Assembly: GCF_018271975.1 (NCBI RefSeq) | Contig: NZ_JAGUCN010000006.1 | Span: 168,718 to 232,717 of the forward strand | Reading direction: 5' to 3' | Length of the DNA stretch: 64,000 nt | Source: Carboxylicivirga mesophila | GTDB taxonomy: Bacteria > Bacteroidota > Bacteroidia > Bacteroidales > Marinilabiliaceae | Shown here: positions 1-6,606 of the stretch, one piece after another | How positions within the stretch are numbered: the first letter of the stretch is position 1 | How the letters are laid out: each line of letters begins with the position of its first letter | Made by a program: the position numbers and the translations under genes | The notes under the pieces: model-generated | The model's input: the letters and a program-made list of their open reading frames with translations, nothing else | Database searches by the model: none | Told to the model about the DNA's origin: nothing

Positions 1-167
1 ATGTAAAAGCGCCGGAAGTAACACGTCGTCGCATATATCTGGAGACAATGGAAGACGTGATTCCGCGTTTAGGTCAAAAAATTATTACTGACCAGAATGG
101 TAGTAATGTGTTACCACTTTTGCAAATGCAGCTTTCACAACAAAAAACAGCTAACAATGGACAATAA
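1..167 (+). CDS. hflK: HflK, C-terminal fragment (partial at window edge)
   Basis: The reading frame is open from base 3 and stops with TAA at 165-167, giving the last 54 residues of a protein that begins outside the window. The tail (VTRRRIYLETMEDVIPRL, then a Gln/Asn-rich end) matches the usual end of the SPFH protein HflK. HflK pairs with HflC in the inner membrane, where the complex surrounds and modulates the FtsH protease. Its stop codon overlaps the start of hflC by 11 bases, as expected for translationally coupled subunits. The assignment leans on the neighbour, because little of the protein is visible. Confidence 0.8.
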   Translation, partial: VKAPEVTRRRIYLETMEDVIPRLGQKIITDQNGSNVLPLLQMQLSQQKTANNGQ

Positions 168-1101
168 GAAAACCATCATATTTATAATACTCGGTGCTAT
201 TGCTTTGTTTTTCTTTTCGCAAGGAGCATACATAGTTAATGAAACCGAGCAGGTAGTAGTTACGCAGTTTGGTAAACCGGTGGGTGATGCCATTACCACG
301 CCCGGAATGAAGTTTAAGGTACCCTTTATACAAACAACACATTTCTTTGATAAGCGTTACCTGGAGTGGGATGGCGACCCTAATCAGGTGCCTACCAAAG
401 ACAAGAAGTTTATATTTGTAGATACTTATGCACGCTGGCAGATAACCGATCCATTGCAGTTTTATAAGCGTATGACTAATGAGCGTAGTGCCTACTCGCG
501 CCTTGATGATATACTGGATGGCGAAACACGTAATTTCATAGCCAAGCATAATATTGAAGAGGCAGTTCGCTCAAGTAATCGTACGCCTGTTTCATCAGGT
601 GTTGTTGGCGAAATGATTGGTGATAGCTTAATGACTATTTCTATTGGTCGTGATAAGATCCAGGAGATGATTCAAAAGGCCTCTAACGAACAAGCCAAGG
701 AGTTGGGTATTGCTATACTGGATTTCCGCATTAAACGTATCAACTATGTGGAAGAGGTACAAACACAAGTGTATGAGCGCATGAAAAGTGAGCGCTACCG
801 TATTGCCGATAAATTTAAGTCTGAAGGGCAGGGAGAAGCATCTCGCATTAATGGAGAAAAAGACAGGGAGCTGAAAACCATTGTTTCCGAAGCTTATAAA
901 ACAGCAGAGGAAATTAAAGGTAAGGCGGATGCTCAGGCTGCTGCCATTTATTCAGCCGCTTACGATAAGTCAGCTCAATCGCGCCAGTTGTATAGCTTCA
1001 TTAAGTCGATGGAAGCTTACGAAAAGACCTTTGATAATCAAACGCACATTATACTTTCAACAGATAGTGAATTTTATAAATATCTGCGAGAAATGAAATA
1101 G
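157..1101 (+). CDS. hflC: HflC, SPFH-domain modulator of FtsH protease
   Basis: This 314-residue protein has one N-terminal membrane anchor (about residues 5-23) followed by a Band 7/SPFH domain beginning YIVNETEQVVVTQFGKP. A charged helical region rich in Glu, Lys and Ala follows (about 210-280) and would form the coiled-coil part of the HflKC cage. The frame is open upstream to 97, but the ATG at 157 is preferred: it places the membrane anchor at the N-terminus and overlaps the hflK stop by 11 bases. HflC and HflK are known to form a large periplasm-facing assembly around FtsH that controls membrane protein quality. Length is close to the family norm. A bidirectional terminator follows. Confidence 0.92.
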   Translation: MDNKKTIIFIILGAIALFFFSQGAYIVNETEQVVVTQFGKPVGDAITTPGMKFKVPFIQTTHFFDKRYLEWDGDPNQVPTKDKKFIFVDTYARWQITDPLQFYKRMTNERSAYSRLDDILDGETRNFIAKHNIEEAVRSSNRTPVSSGVVGEMIGDSLMTISIGRDKIQEMIQKASNEQAKELGIAILDFRIKRINYVEEVQTQVYERMKSERYRIADKFKSEGQGEASRINGEKDRELKTIVSEAYKTAEEIKGKADAQAAAIYSAAYDKSAQSRQLYSFIKSMEAYEKTFDNQTHIILSTDSEFYKYLREMK

Positions 1102-1125
1102 CGTTAAGTAATTAATGACTGATAG

Positions 1126-1160
1126 AAGCCTGCCTTGATTAATCTCTGGCAGGCTTTTTT
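1126..1160. terminator. Bidirectional rho-independent terminator between hflC and the NhaC-type antiporter
   Basis: A 9-bp perfect stem (AAGCCTGCC at 1126-1134 with GGCAGGCTT at 1148-1156) closes a 13-nt loop and is followed by a T run on the plus strand. The right arm lies inside the last codons of the convergent antiporter gene, so the structure can serve both transcripts. Confidence 0.8.
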
Positions 1161-2422
1161 ATTAAGATAGATAGAAGTACCGTTGCGCCCATCAGGTAGG
1201 GGTAGAACAAATAGCCCATAATATCGAAAGGACTTAGTGCGCCTGCTGCAAGGCCGACAGCTGCCAATATTTGGGCGCCATAGGGTAAACTTCCCTGCAC
1301 AAAGCATGATGCTGTATCCATCAGGCTCGCTGAGCGTTTACCTTTAATCTTGAATTTATCAGCAATTTTTTTAACCAGTGGGCCAGCCATTAAAATGGCA
1401 ATTGTGTTATTGGCTGTGAAAATATTCACCACCCCTGTAAGCAGTGTGATGCTAAACTCGGCACCTTTTGTACTCTTGGTACGTTTGCCAATGTGACTGA
1501 TAATATAGTCGATACCTCCATTGGTTCGTACAACTTCAACAATGCCGCCAACCAGCAAAGATACCAATACAATTTCGGCCATACCCAGCATGCCATCACT
1601 GGCCGAAGAAAAGAAAGACCATGCGTCGTAATCACCAATGGCCATGCCAATACCTCCTGCTAGCAGAATACCAATGGCCAGTACCAAAAACACATTCATT
1701 CCCATAATGGCAGCTACAAGGACAGCTAAATAGGGCGTCACTTTTAAATAATCTATCCATGTGATAGTGGCGGTGTGTTGAGCGTCAGAAGAAGGTATTA
1801 AAATATAAGCCGTTATGGATATTAGGGCTGCCGGCAATACCAGTTTGATATTGGCCTTAAACTTGTCTTTCATACTACAGTTCTGTGTTCGCGCAGCTGC
1901 TATGGTAGTGTCTGATATCATTGACAGGTTATCGCCAAACATAGCACCGCCTATGGCTGCTCCAACGGCTATGGCAGCGTTTACTTCAATAGCTTCAGCC
2001 AAACCAATAGCTACAGGAGTGAGTGCAACTACAGTGCCAACAGAAGTACCAACAGCTAATGAAATAAAACAGCCGATTATAAACAGGCCAGCCAGCAGAA
2101 TTTCTTGAGGTAAGAAGTGTAGCCCTATGTCCACCGTTGCATCTACTGCGCCAATTTCTTTAGCCACATTGGCAAAAGCACCGGCCAGAATAAAGATACC
2201 GCACATCATCATTATACCTGATTGACCCATTCCCTTGGTAAATACATCAATTTTTTGAACTGTTTTTTGCCCGGGAGCCATTACAATAGCGATGACGGAA
2301 GCTATTATAAATGGAATTAGTATAGGTAGCTTATAAAAATCGCCACTAATCCAACCTGGTATGAGGTAAACAAATAAAAAGGCGATGATGGGCAATAGTG
2401 CCAATGATTGCTTGGTTTTCAT
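1139..2422 (-). CDS. Na+/H+ antiporter, NhaC family
   Basis: This 427-residue polytopic membrane protein has about eleven hydrophobic segments. The central stretch VGTVVALTPVAIGLAEA, then AAIGGAMFGDNLSMISD and TTIAAARTQ, is the characteristic conserved core of NhaC-type antiporters, which exchange sodium for protons across the inner membrane. The frame extends 15 codons further upstream, but the ATG at 2420-2422 starts the natural N-terminus (MKTKQSLALLP) ahead of the first membrane helix. A -7-like element (TAGTTTTG read on the minus strand, 2447-2454) lies just upstream without a matching -33 box. The gene stands alone and converges on hflC. The exact transported ion cannot be read from sequence. 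Confidence 0.85.
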   Translation of the reverse strand: MKTKQSLALLPIIAFLFVYLIPGWISGDFYKLPILIPFIIASVIAIVMAPGQKTVQKIDVFTKGMGQSGIMMMCGIFILAGAFANVAKEIGAVDATVDIGLHFLPQEILLAGLFIIGCFISLAVGTSVGTVVALTPVAIGLAEAIEVNAAIAVGAAIGGAMFGDNLSMISDTTIAAARTQNCSMKDKFKANIKLVLPAALISITAYILIPSSDAQHTATITWIDYLKVTPYLAVLVAAIMGMNVFLVLAIGILLAGGIGMAIGDYDAWSFFSSASDGMLGMAEIVLVSLLVGGIVEVVRTNGGIDYIISHIGKRTKSTKGAEFSITLLTGVVNIFTANNTIAILMAGPLVKKIADKFKIKGKRSASLMDTASCFVQGSLPYGAQILAAVGLAAGALSPFDIMGYLFYPYLMGATVLLSILIKKPARD

Positions 2423-2547
2423 GTATATGGTTTTTGTTTTGCGGTGCAAAACTATAAAAATGCCCAATAACCATTGTTGTCAATTATAAAACTTATTGGT
2501 CTGTTAACATGTTTTAAGTGGCATATAGCTAACAACATATAAAAAAT

Positions 2548-3102
2548 ATGCCAGAAATAAATCCTGATAATTGGGTGGAAGACCATGGCGACTATCTGTA
2601 TAACTACGCTTTGGTGCGCGTTGGCAGACCGGAAGTAGCAGAAGATTTGGTGCAGGAAACGTTTTTAGCCGGTATAAAGGCGCTTGCATCATTTGAGCAT
2701 AAGAGCAGCGTGCAAACATGGTTGGTAGCCATCTTAAAAAGAAAGATAATTGACTACTATCGCAAAAAATCAACCGTCCGTGAGGAGGTACATGTTGAAG
2801 AGCGGTTTGGACCGTATGGAAATATGCAGGATCATTGGGTTGAAAAACATGCACCTGCCCAGTGGCAATTGAATAGTGATGAACTGCTCGAAAATGATGA
2901 GTTAAAAAAGATACTACAGGCATGTATCAGGCATTTGCCCGGAAAATGGGCATCCTGCTTTATACTGCGTGTCATGGAAGAACTAAAAGGTGACGTGGTT
3001 TGTAAAGAATTAAATATCTCACCGTCTAATATGTGGGTGATGTTGCACCGCGCAAGACTTCAGCTGCGCGATTGTCTCGAAAAAGGTTGGTTTAATCAGT
3101 AA
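2548..3102 (+). CDS. ECF-type RNA polymerase sigma factor of the HvfA/bufferin operon
   Basis: This 184-residue protein carries a sigma-70 region 2 (VAEDLVQETFLAGIKAL, then a tryptophan-containing LVAILKRKIIDYYR helix, about residues 30-75). A region 4 helix-turn-helix lies at about 128-180 (LPGKWASCFILRVMEE ... ISPSNMWVMLHRARL). There is no region 3, so it is an ECF sigma factor. It most resembles the TIGR02943-type subgroup, an assignment from memory. It would direct RNA polymerase to a small regulon. The zinc-finger protein starting 9 bases downstream is its likely anti-sigma partner, and the metallophore genes that follow are its likely target. No obvious general promoter is visible upstream. 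Confidence 0.9.
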   Translation: MPEINPDNWVEDHGDYLYNYALVRVGRPEVAEDLVQETFLAGIKALASFEHKSSVQTWLVAILKRKIIDYYRKKSTVREEVHVEERFGPYGNMQDHWVEKHAPAQWQLNSDELLENDELKKILQACIRHLPGKWASCFILRVMEELKGDVVCKELNISPSNMWVMLHRARLQLRDCLEKGWFNQ

Positions 3103-3111
3103 GACGATGGT

Positions 3112-3390
3112 ATGGAAACACAAGGAAAAATGATGATTACCTGTAAGGAAGCCACCTTTCTGATTTCGAAAGAGCAACAAGATAAGTTAAGATTTAGTGA
3201 ACGACTTCAACTGAGGCTGCATTTACTGATGTGTAAATATTGTCGGCGATTCTCAGAGCAGGTTAAGTTTATGACCAGGGCTATTGGGCGAATGAAAAAA
3301 CGTATAGAGCAGCAAGGGGTAGAGGTTAAGTTAACCGCTGAACAAAAGCAACGAATGAAGCAGCGTTTGACCGATCTGAAAAATAATTGA
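3112..3390 (+). CDS. Putative zinc-finger anti-sigma factor (ZAS type)
   Basis: This is a small soluble protein of 92 residues. The arrangement Cys11 ... His37-x3-Cys41-x2-Cys44 matches the zinc-binding H-x3-C-x2-C core of ZAS anti-sigma factors. These hold their cognate ECF sigma factor inactive until the zinc site or disulfide state changes. There is no membrane segment, so sensing would be cytoplasmic; a Zn/thiol-type trigger (metal or oxidant) is an inference. It lies 9 bases after the sigma gene and 87 bases before the precursor gene. An alternative in-frame ATG pair lies at 3130-3135. The C-terminal half is Lys/Glu/Gln-rich and has no recognisable domain. Confidence 0.75.
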   Translation: METQGKMMITCKEATFLISKEQQDKLRFSERLQLRLHLLMCKYCRRFSEQVKFMTRAIGRMKKRIEQQGVEVKLTAEQKQRMKQRLTDLKNN

Positions 3391-3398
3391 GGCTATTT

Positions 3399-3425
3399 GT
3401 AAGGATGTAATTGGTAGTGCGTCTA
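3399..3425 (+). promoter_or_regulatory. Candidate ECF-sigma promoter for the metallophore genes
   Basis: In the 87-base gap before the precursor gene, a GTAAGGA-like element and a GCGTCTAA element are separated by about 15 bases. CGTC-containing -10 elements are common for ECF sigma factors. No standard TTTG/TAnnTTTG pair with correct spacing is seen here. This is a weak, pattern-only call. Confidence 0.22.
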
Positions 3426-3477
3426 ACTTGACAAACAATAAAAGAAATGTATATCTTTTACTATTAATTATATCATT

Positions 3478-3936
3478 ATGAAAACGAAGAAAAACAATTC
3501 GAATGGTTTGCTTAAAACCGTAATTATTGGTGGAATGATTGCCGGCGCTTCAAGCTTAAGTGCTAATGCCGAAAACTTGTTGAATTACGGTGATTTAGGC
3601 TCAGGTGCCGAGTTAAGAACGAACTTACAGGAGCAATACGGTTCACCGGTGCACACAGCTAATTTGCCAGATACCTATAAATCGGGTGAAGCTAAATGCG
3701 GTGAAGGAAAATGTGGCGAAGGCAAGTGTGGTGAAGAGAAGAAAGCTGAAGGTAGCAAAGAAGCCAAAAAAGCTGAGACCAAAAAAGCTGAGACCAAAAC
3801 GACTGAGGCAAAGTGTGGAGAAGGTAAGTGTGGAGAAAAGAAAGGTGAAAAAGCCAAAACAACCACTAAAGAGGCTAAAAAGTCAGAAACAAAAACAACA
3901 GAAGGAAAGTGTGGTGAGGGGAAATGTGGAAGTTAA
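3478..3936 (+). CDS. HvfA/bufferin-like secreted RiPP precursor with seven E(G/A)KCG motifs
   Basis: This 152-residue precursor has a basic N-terminus and a hydrophobic signal segment (about residues 11-29) ending Ala-Asn-Ala, so it is probably cleaved near residue 31 and exported. Residues 32-70 are a leader-like, non-repetitive part. The rest is Lys/Glu/Ala/Thr-rich linker with KCG motifs in three clusters: Cys74, 79, 84; Cys113, 118; Cys145, 150. All seven cysteines sit in EGKCG (five) or EAKCG (two), and no other cysteine exists. In HvfA-type peptides such cysteines are converted by an MNIO enzyme into metal-binding heterocycles that sequester copper. The MNIO gene follows 71 bases downstream. 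Exact product chemistry and metal are inferred from the family. Confidence 0.88.
   Translation: MKTKKNNSNGLLKTVIIGGMIAGASSLSANAENLLNYGDLGSGAELRTNLQEQYGSPVHTANLPDTYKSGEAKCGEGKCGEGKCGEEKKAEGSKEAKKAETKKAETKTTEAKCGEGKCGEKKGEKAKTTTKEAKKSETKTTEGKCGEGKCGS
3688..3936 (+). repeat. In-gene repeat encoding KCG core motifs
   Basis: Seven short coding repeats of the pattern GAAGGnAAnTGYGG (E-G/A-K-C-G), grouped 3+2+2 and separated by Lys/Glu/Thr-rich linkers with their own AAKKAET-type near-repeats. Motif number could change by slippage or unequal recombination. Confidence 0.85.
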
Positions 3937-4007
3937 TGCGAAAATGATGCTGAGTAGGCTTGGAACAGAAAGCTTACTCAGCTTGGTTATTAATCTGAAG
4001 AGTAACA

Positions 4008-4847
4008 ATGAAACATCAAGTAGGAATAGGTTTCAGGCGCGATTTTGCTGATGAATTCATCGATAATGAAGCTTTTAAGCCTGATTTTATAGAGTTGGCT
4101 CCCGAGAACTGGATAGGAATGGGTGGCTACTGGAAGAAAAAACTTGATGCTGTGGCTGGGCGCTTTCCTGTAACTTGTCATGGTTTGTCATTGTCTATTG
4201 GTAGTCCGGATGACCTTGATTGGACATTCCTGAAGCAACTTAAGGATTTCCTTAAGTGCTACAAGGTTGATATATACTCGGAGCACCTTTCTTTTGCCAA
4301 AGCCGATAATGCCCATTTGTACGACTTATTACCGATTCCTTTCAGAGACGATGCTATCAAGCACATTGTAAAGCGTATTAAGATGGTGCAGGATTACCTG
4401 GAACGACCACTGGTGTTGGAGAATGTATCATACTATACTTCATTGGCGGCGCAAATGACTGAACTGGAATTTGTAAATCGTATCGTGGAAGAATCAGGTT
4501 GTCAGCTGCTGCTGGATGTAAATAATGTTTATGTCAATGCCTTCAATCATGGCTACAGCGCAGAGGAATTTATTGCCCAATTACCCCTTGATAAGGTGGC
4601 TTACATGCATATGGCTGGCCATGATAAGGTGAGTGATGATTTGATTATTGACACACATGGTCAGGCGATTATAGATCCGGTGTATGCGCTTTTTGAATAT
4701 ACCGTAAAACTACTTAATAAGCCGCTGCCAGTGCTGTTGGAGCGTGATTTTAATATTCCTGAAACTCATGAATTAATAAGTGAGATTGAGCGGTTGAAGG
4801 CTATTGTGAAAAAGCATTGGGAGGAGGAACATGTTGTTGAAAGATGA
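4008..4847 (+). CDS. MNIO (DUF692) multinuclear iron oxidase, HvfB/BufB-like
   Basis: This 279-residue TIM-barrel enzyme shows the full DUF692 signature: FIELAPENW (E29, E33), CHGLSLSIG (H58), YSEHLSF (E92, H93), LENVSYY (E138, N139), LLDVNNVYVN (D170, N172, N173), YMHMAGH (H201, H205), DTHG (H217) and LLERD (E245). These residues bind two or three irons in known MNIO enzymes, which use oxygen to rearrange cysteines of a precursor peptide. Here the substrate is almost certainly the KCG-rich peptide encoded upstream. The following DUF2063 gene overlaps its 3' end by 17 bases, so the two are translationally coupled and likely act as a complex. No key residue appears missing. Confidence 0.93.
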   Translation: MKHQVGIGFRRDFADEFIDNEAFKPDFIELAPENWIGMGGYWKKKLDAVAGRFPVTCHGLSLSIGSPDDLDWTFLKQLKDFLKCYKVDIYSEHLSFAKADNAHLYDLLPIPFRDDAIKHIVKRIKMVQDYLERPLVLENVSYYTSLAAQMTELEFVNRIVEESGCQLLLDVNNVYVNAFNHGYSAEEFIAQLPLDKVAYMHMAGHDKVSDDLIIDTHGQAIIDPVYALFEYTVKLLNKPLPVLLERDFNIPETHELISEIERLKAIVKKHWEEEHVVER

Positions 4848-5577
4848 TACCCGGAAAATACAGGAGCAGTTAGGTGCTGCTTGTCGAATCGGGAGTGATG
4901 CCCAATTAGAACTTAGTCGGCCTGAGGCTTTGGCGCACTATCAGCGCCTAATTCGGAATATCTTCAATAATACACTCGAAACGGCCTTCCCGATTACCAA
5001 AGAATGGCTAGTACCAACCGATTGGCAGTACCTGGTGAGCGAGTTTATGGAGAAACATGCTACGCAAACGCCTGCGGTATGGCAGATGCCCCGTGAGTTT
5101 GCTGGATTTGTGACAGCAAATGTCTATGCTAAAACACTCAATAAACCCGCCCTCAATGATTTATTGTGGCTTGAGTGGTACGAGATTGAGGTACATACCA
5201 TGCCTGATGTGGAGGAGCCTGCTAGCATGAAAACTGTTTATCAGCTTAATGATTCTCTAATAATGAATCCTTATCATCGGATAATCAACCTGACATATCC
5301 GGTGCATAAAATGCATGCTGATAAAGCTGCTGCTAAGCCTGGTGATTATTATATCTTGATTTATAGGATGATGGATTCAGGAAGTGTACATTTTTTAGAG
5401 ATATCTCCTGTCCATGTATTTATCTTGCAAAATATCATACAAGGTTCGCAAAGCCTTCCTGAAATTATGCCGATCGTTCTTTCGCAATTTAATTTTGATA
5501 ATAAAGAAGCTATTCAAAAATATCTTGCACTTTTTTGCTCGGATTTAGTTGACAAAAAAATATTAATTATAACTTAG
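4831..5577 (+). CDS. DUF2063 partner protein, HvfC/BufC-like
   Basis: This 248-residue soluble protein has an N-terminal helical DUF2063 domain (about residues 10-100; LELSRPEALAHYQRLIRNI and FVSEFM-like segments) and a C-terminal alpha/beta part. Family members pair with MNIO enzymes and are thought to bind the precursor leader and present it to the active site, although the domain was once annotated as DNA-binding. The ATG at 4831 is preceded by GGAGGA (4822-4827), an unusually good Shine-Dalgarno for this phylum. It also overlaps the end of the MNIO gene, which supports this start and coupled translation. The C-terminus (KYLALFCSDLVDKKILIIT) is ordinary for the family. Confidence 0.85.
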   Translation: MLLKDDTRKIQEQLGAACRIGSDAQLELSRPEALAHYQRLIRNIFNNTLETAFPITKEWLVPTDWQYLVSEFMEKHATQTPAVWQMPREFAGFVTANVYAKTLNKPALNDLLWLEWYEIEVHTMPDVEEPASMKTVYQLNDSLIMNPYHRIINLTYPVHKMHADKAAAKPGDYYILIYRMMDSGSVHFLEISPVHVFILQNIIQGSQSLPEIMPIVLSQFNFDNKEAIQKYLALFCSDLVDKKILIIT

Positions 5578-5636
5578 GCAGTGATTTAATCGCCAAACTC
5601 ACCCTCCTTTATCGTTTATTAACTAAATCCAATTAA

Positions 5637-6074
5637 ATGAAAGATGTAATTAAATTTATTAACAATGCAGCTGAACGAACGGGTGACTGGGCTTTACTGG
5701 CTATGCGTCTGACACTTGCTTTTGGTTTGTTTGAGCCGGCTGTTAAAAAGTTTGAAAACATACGGGGTACAGCTGAGTGGTTTTCCTCGCTGCATTTCCC
5801 GCTGCCTACAGTTAGTGTATTGCTGGCAGCAACTGTTGAGTTTGCTGGTTTTTTTCTGTTAATGTTAGGATTATTAACGCGATACATTACAATACCTTTA
5901 ATGTTTGTGATGCTCATGGCTATTCTGATGGTGCATTTGGGTAACGGTTTCTCTTCGGCTGATAATGGTATTGAAATTCCGTTTTATTACCTGGTAATGT
6001 TGTTCCTGATATTTAGTAAAGGGCCTGGGCGCTTTAGTATTGATGAAGCAGTAGTAAACAAAATCGCAAAATAA
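5637..6074 (+). CDS. DoxX-family membrane protein of the metallophore operon
   Basis: This 145-residue protein has four hydrophobic segments (about 20-38, 55-80, 82-102 and 112-130) and the DoxX-type N-terminus LLAMRLTLAFGLFEPAVKKF. DoxX-like proteins are a regular member of MNIO/DUF2063 operons (HvfX/BufD-like). Their role there is not settled; handling of the modified peptide or membrane redox chemistry has been suggested. It starts 59 bases after the DUF2063 gene and is closed by a strong terminator, marking the operon end. Confidence 0.85.
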   Translation: MKDVIKFINNAAERTGDWALLAMRLTLAFGLFEPAVKKFENIRGTAEWFSSLHFPLPTVSVLLAATVEFAGFFLLMLGLLTRYITIPLMFVMLMAILMVHLGNGFSSADNGIEIPFYYLVMLFLIFSKGPGRFSIDEAVVNKIAK

Positions 6075-6078
6075 AAAA

Positions 6079-6112
6079 AGAGGGTAGTCATTAATGATTA
6101 CCCTCTTTTTTT
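6079..6112 (+). terminator. Terminator of the metallophore operon
   Basis: A 14-bp near-perfect inverted repeat (AGAGGGTAGTCATT with AATGATTACCCTCT, one G-T pair) followed by seven T residues. It ends two bases before the 3' end of the tRNA-Thr gene on the other strand. An A run on the left gives the same structure a U tail in the minus direction, so it may also end the tRNA transcript. Confidence 0.88.
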
Positions 6113-6113
6113 G

Positions 6114-6185
6114 AGCCAATGACGAGAATTGAACTCGTGACCTCTTCCTTACCAAGGAAGCGCTCTACCCCTGAGCTACATCGGC
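6114..6185 (-). tRNA. tRNA-Thr (GGT anticodon)
   Basis: The minus strand folds into a 72-nt cloverleaf: acceptor GCCGATG/CATTGGC, D-arm with AGCTCAGGGGTAGAGC, anticodon stem CTTCC/GGAAG enclosing loop TTGGTAA (anticodon GGT), and a T-arm with GTTCAATTC. CCA is not encoded. It lies 58 bases downstream of tRNA-Gly, probably in one transcript. Confidence 0.93.
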
Positions 6186-6243
6186 AAACTAAAATTGAAC
6201 CGACCGCAGAATCACATCCAATTTTAATTACTATTAAACCCTG

Positions 6244-6316
<73 letters not shown>

Positions 6317-6361
6317 GTTGCCTGTTCGTTTAACAGGTGGCTGTTTTTCTCAACAGCGCTG

Positions 6362-6392
6362 CAAAAGTAAAACTTTTTCTAAAGTTCACAAA
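6362..6392 (-). promoter_or_regulatory. Bacteroidota-type promoter for the tRNA-Gly/tRNA-Thr unit
   Basis: On the minus strand TTTG (6389-6392) and TACTTTTG (6362-6369) are separated by 19 bases, an exact match to the phylum consensus -33/-7 pair. Transcription would start near 6355, about 40 bases before tRNA-Gly. Confidence 0.82.
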
Positions 6393-6606
6393 TCTCAAAA
6401 GGCATTTTTTTTACACTTGACTGCACTTTTCTTCAGTTGCGATATTGCCCACCCATCAAGGGGTGTGTCGGTTTATGATGTTATTTGCCGAAATATCAGC
6501 TAAAAGAGTAAATGAAGGAACATTTAGTTACCCTTTCAGAACAAATGAACGAAGCACCTAAGAAAGCACCATTGTAATTTTGCAGCATAACTTATTTCAG
6601 ATAATA

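Noticed and set aside
881..1096. Second plus-strand frame inside hflC
   Set aside because: It lies wholly inside the SPFH coding region in another frame, with no start signal or recognisable product.
3675..4051. Open frames on the other strand and in another plus frame across the KCG-rich gene
   Set aside because: They are shadows of the repetitive KCG coding sequence; the alternative frames read Ser/Pro/Leu- or Lys-rich sequence without start context or family match.
6079..6185. Metallophore operon as an island integrated at the tRNA-Thr 3' end
   Set aside because: The operon does abut the tRNA 3' end, but there is no integrase, no duplicated tRNA end and no composition shift that I can see.
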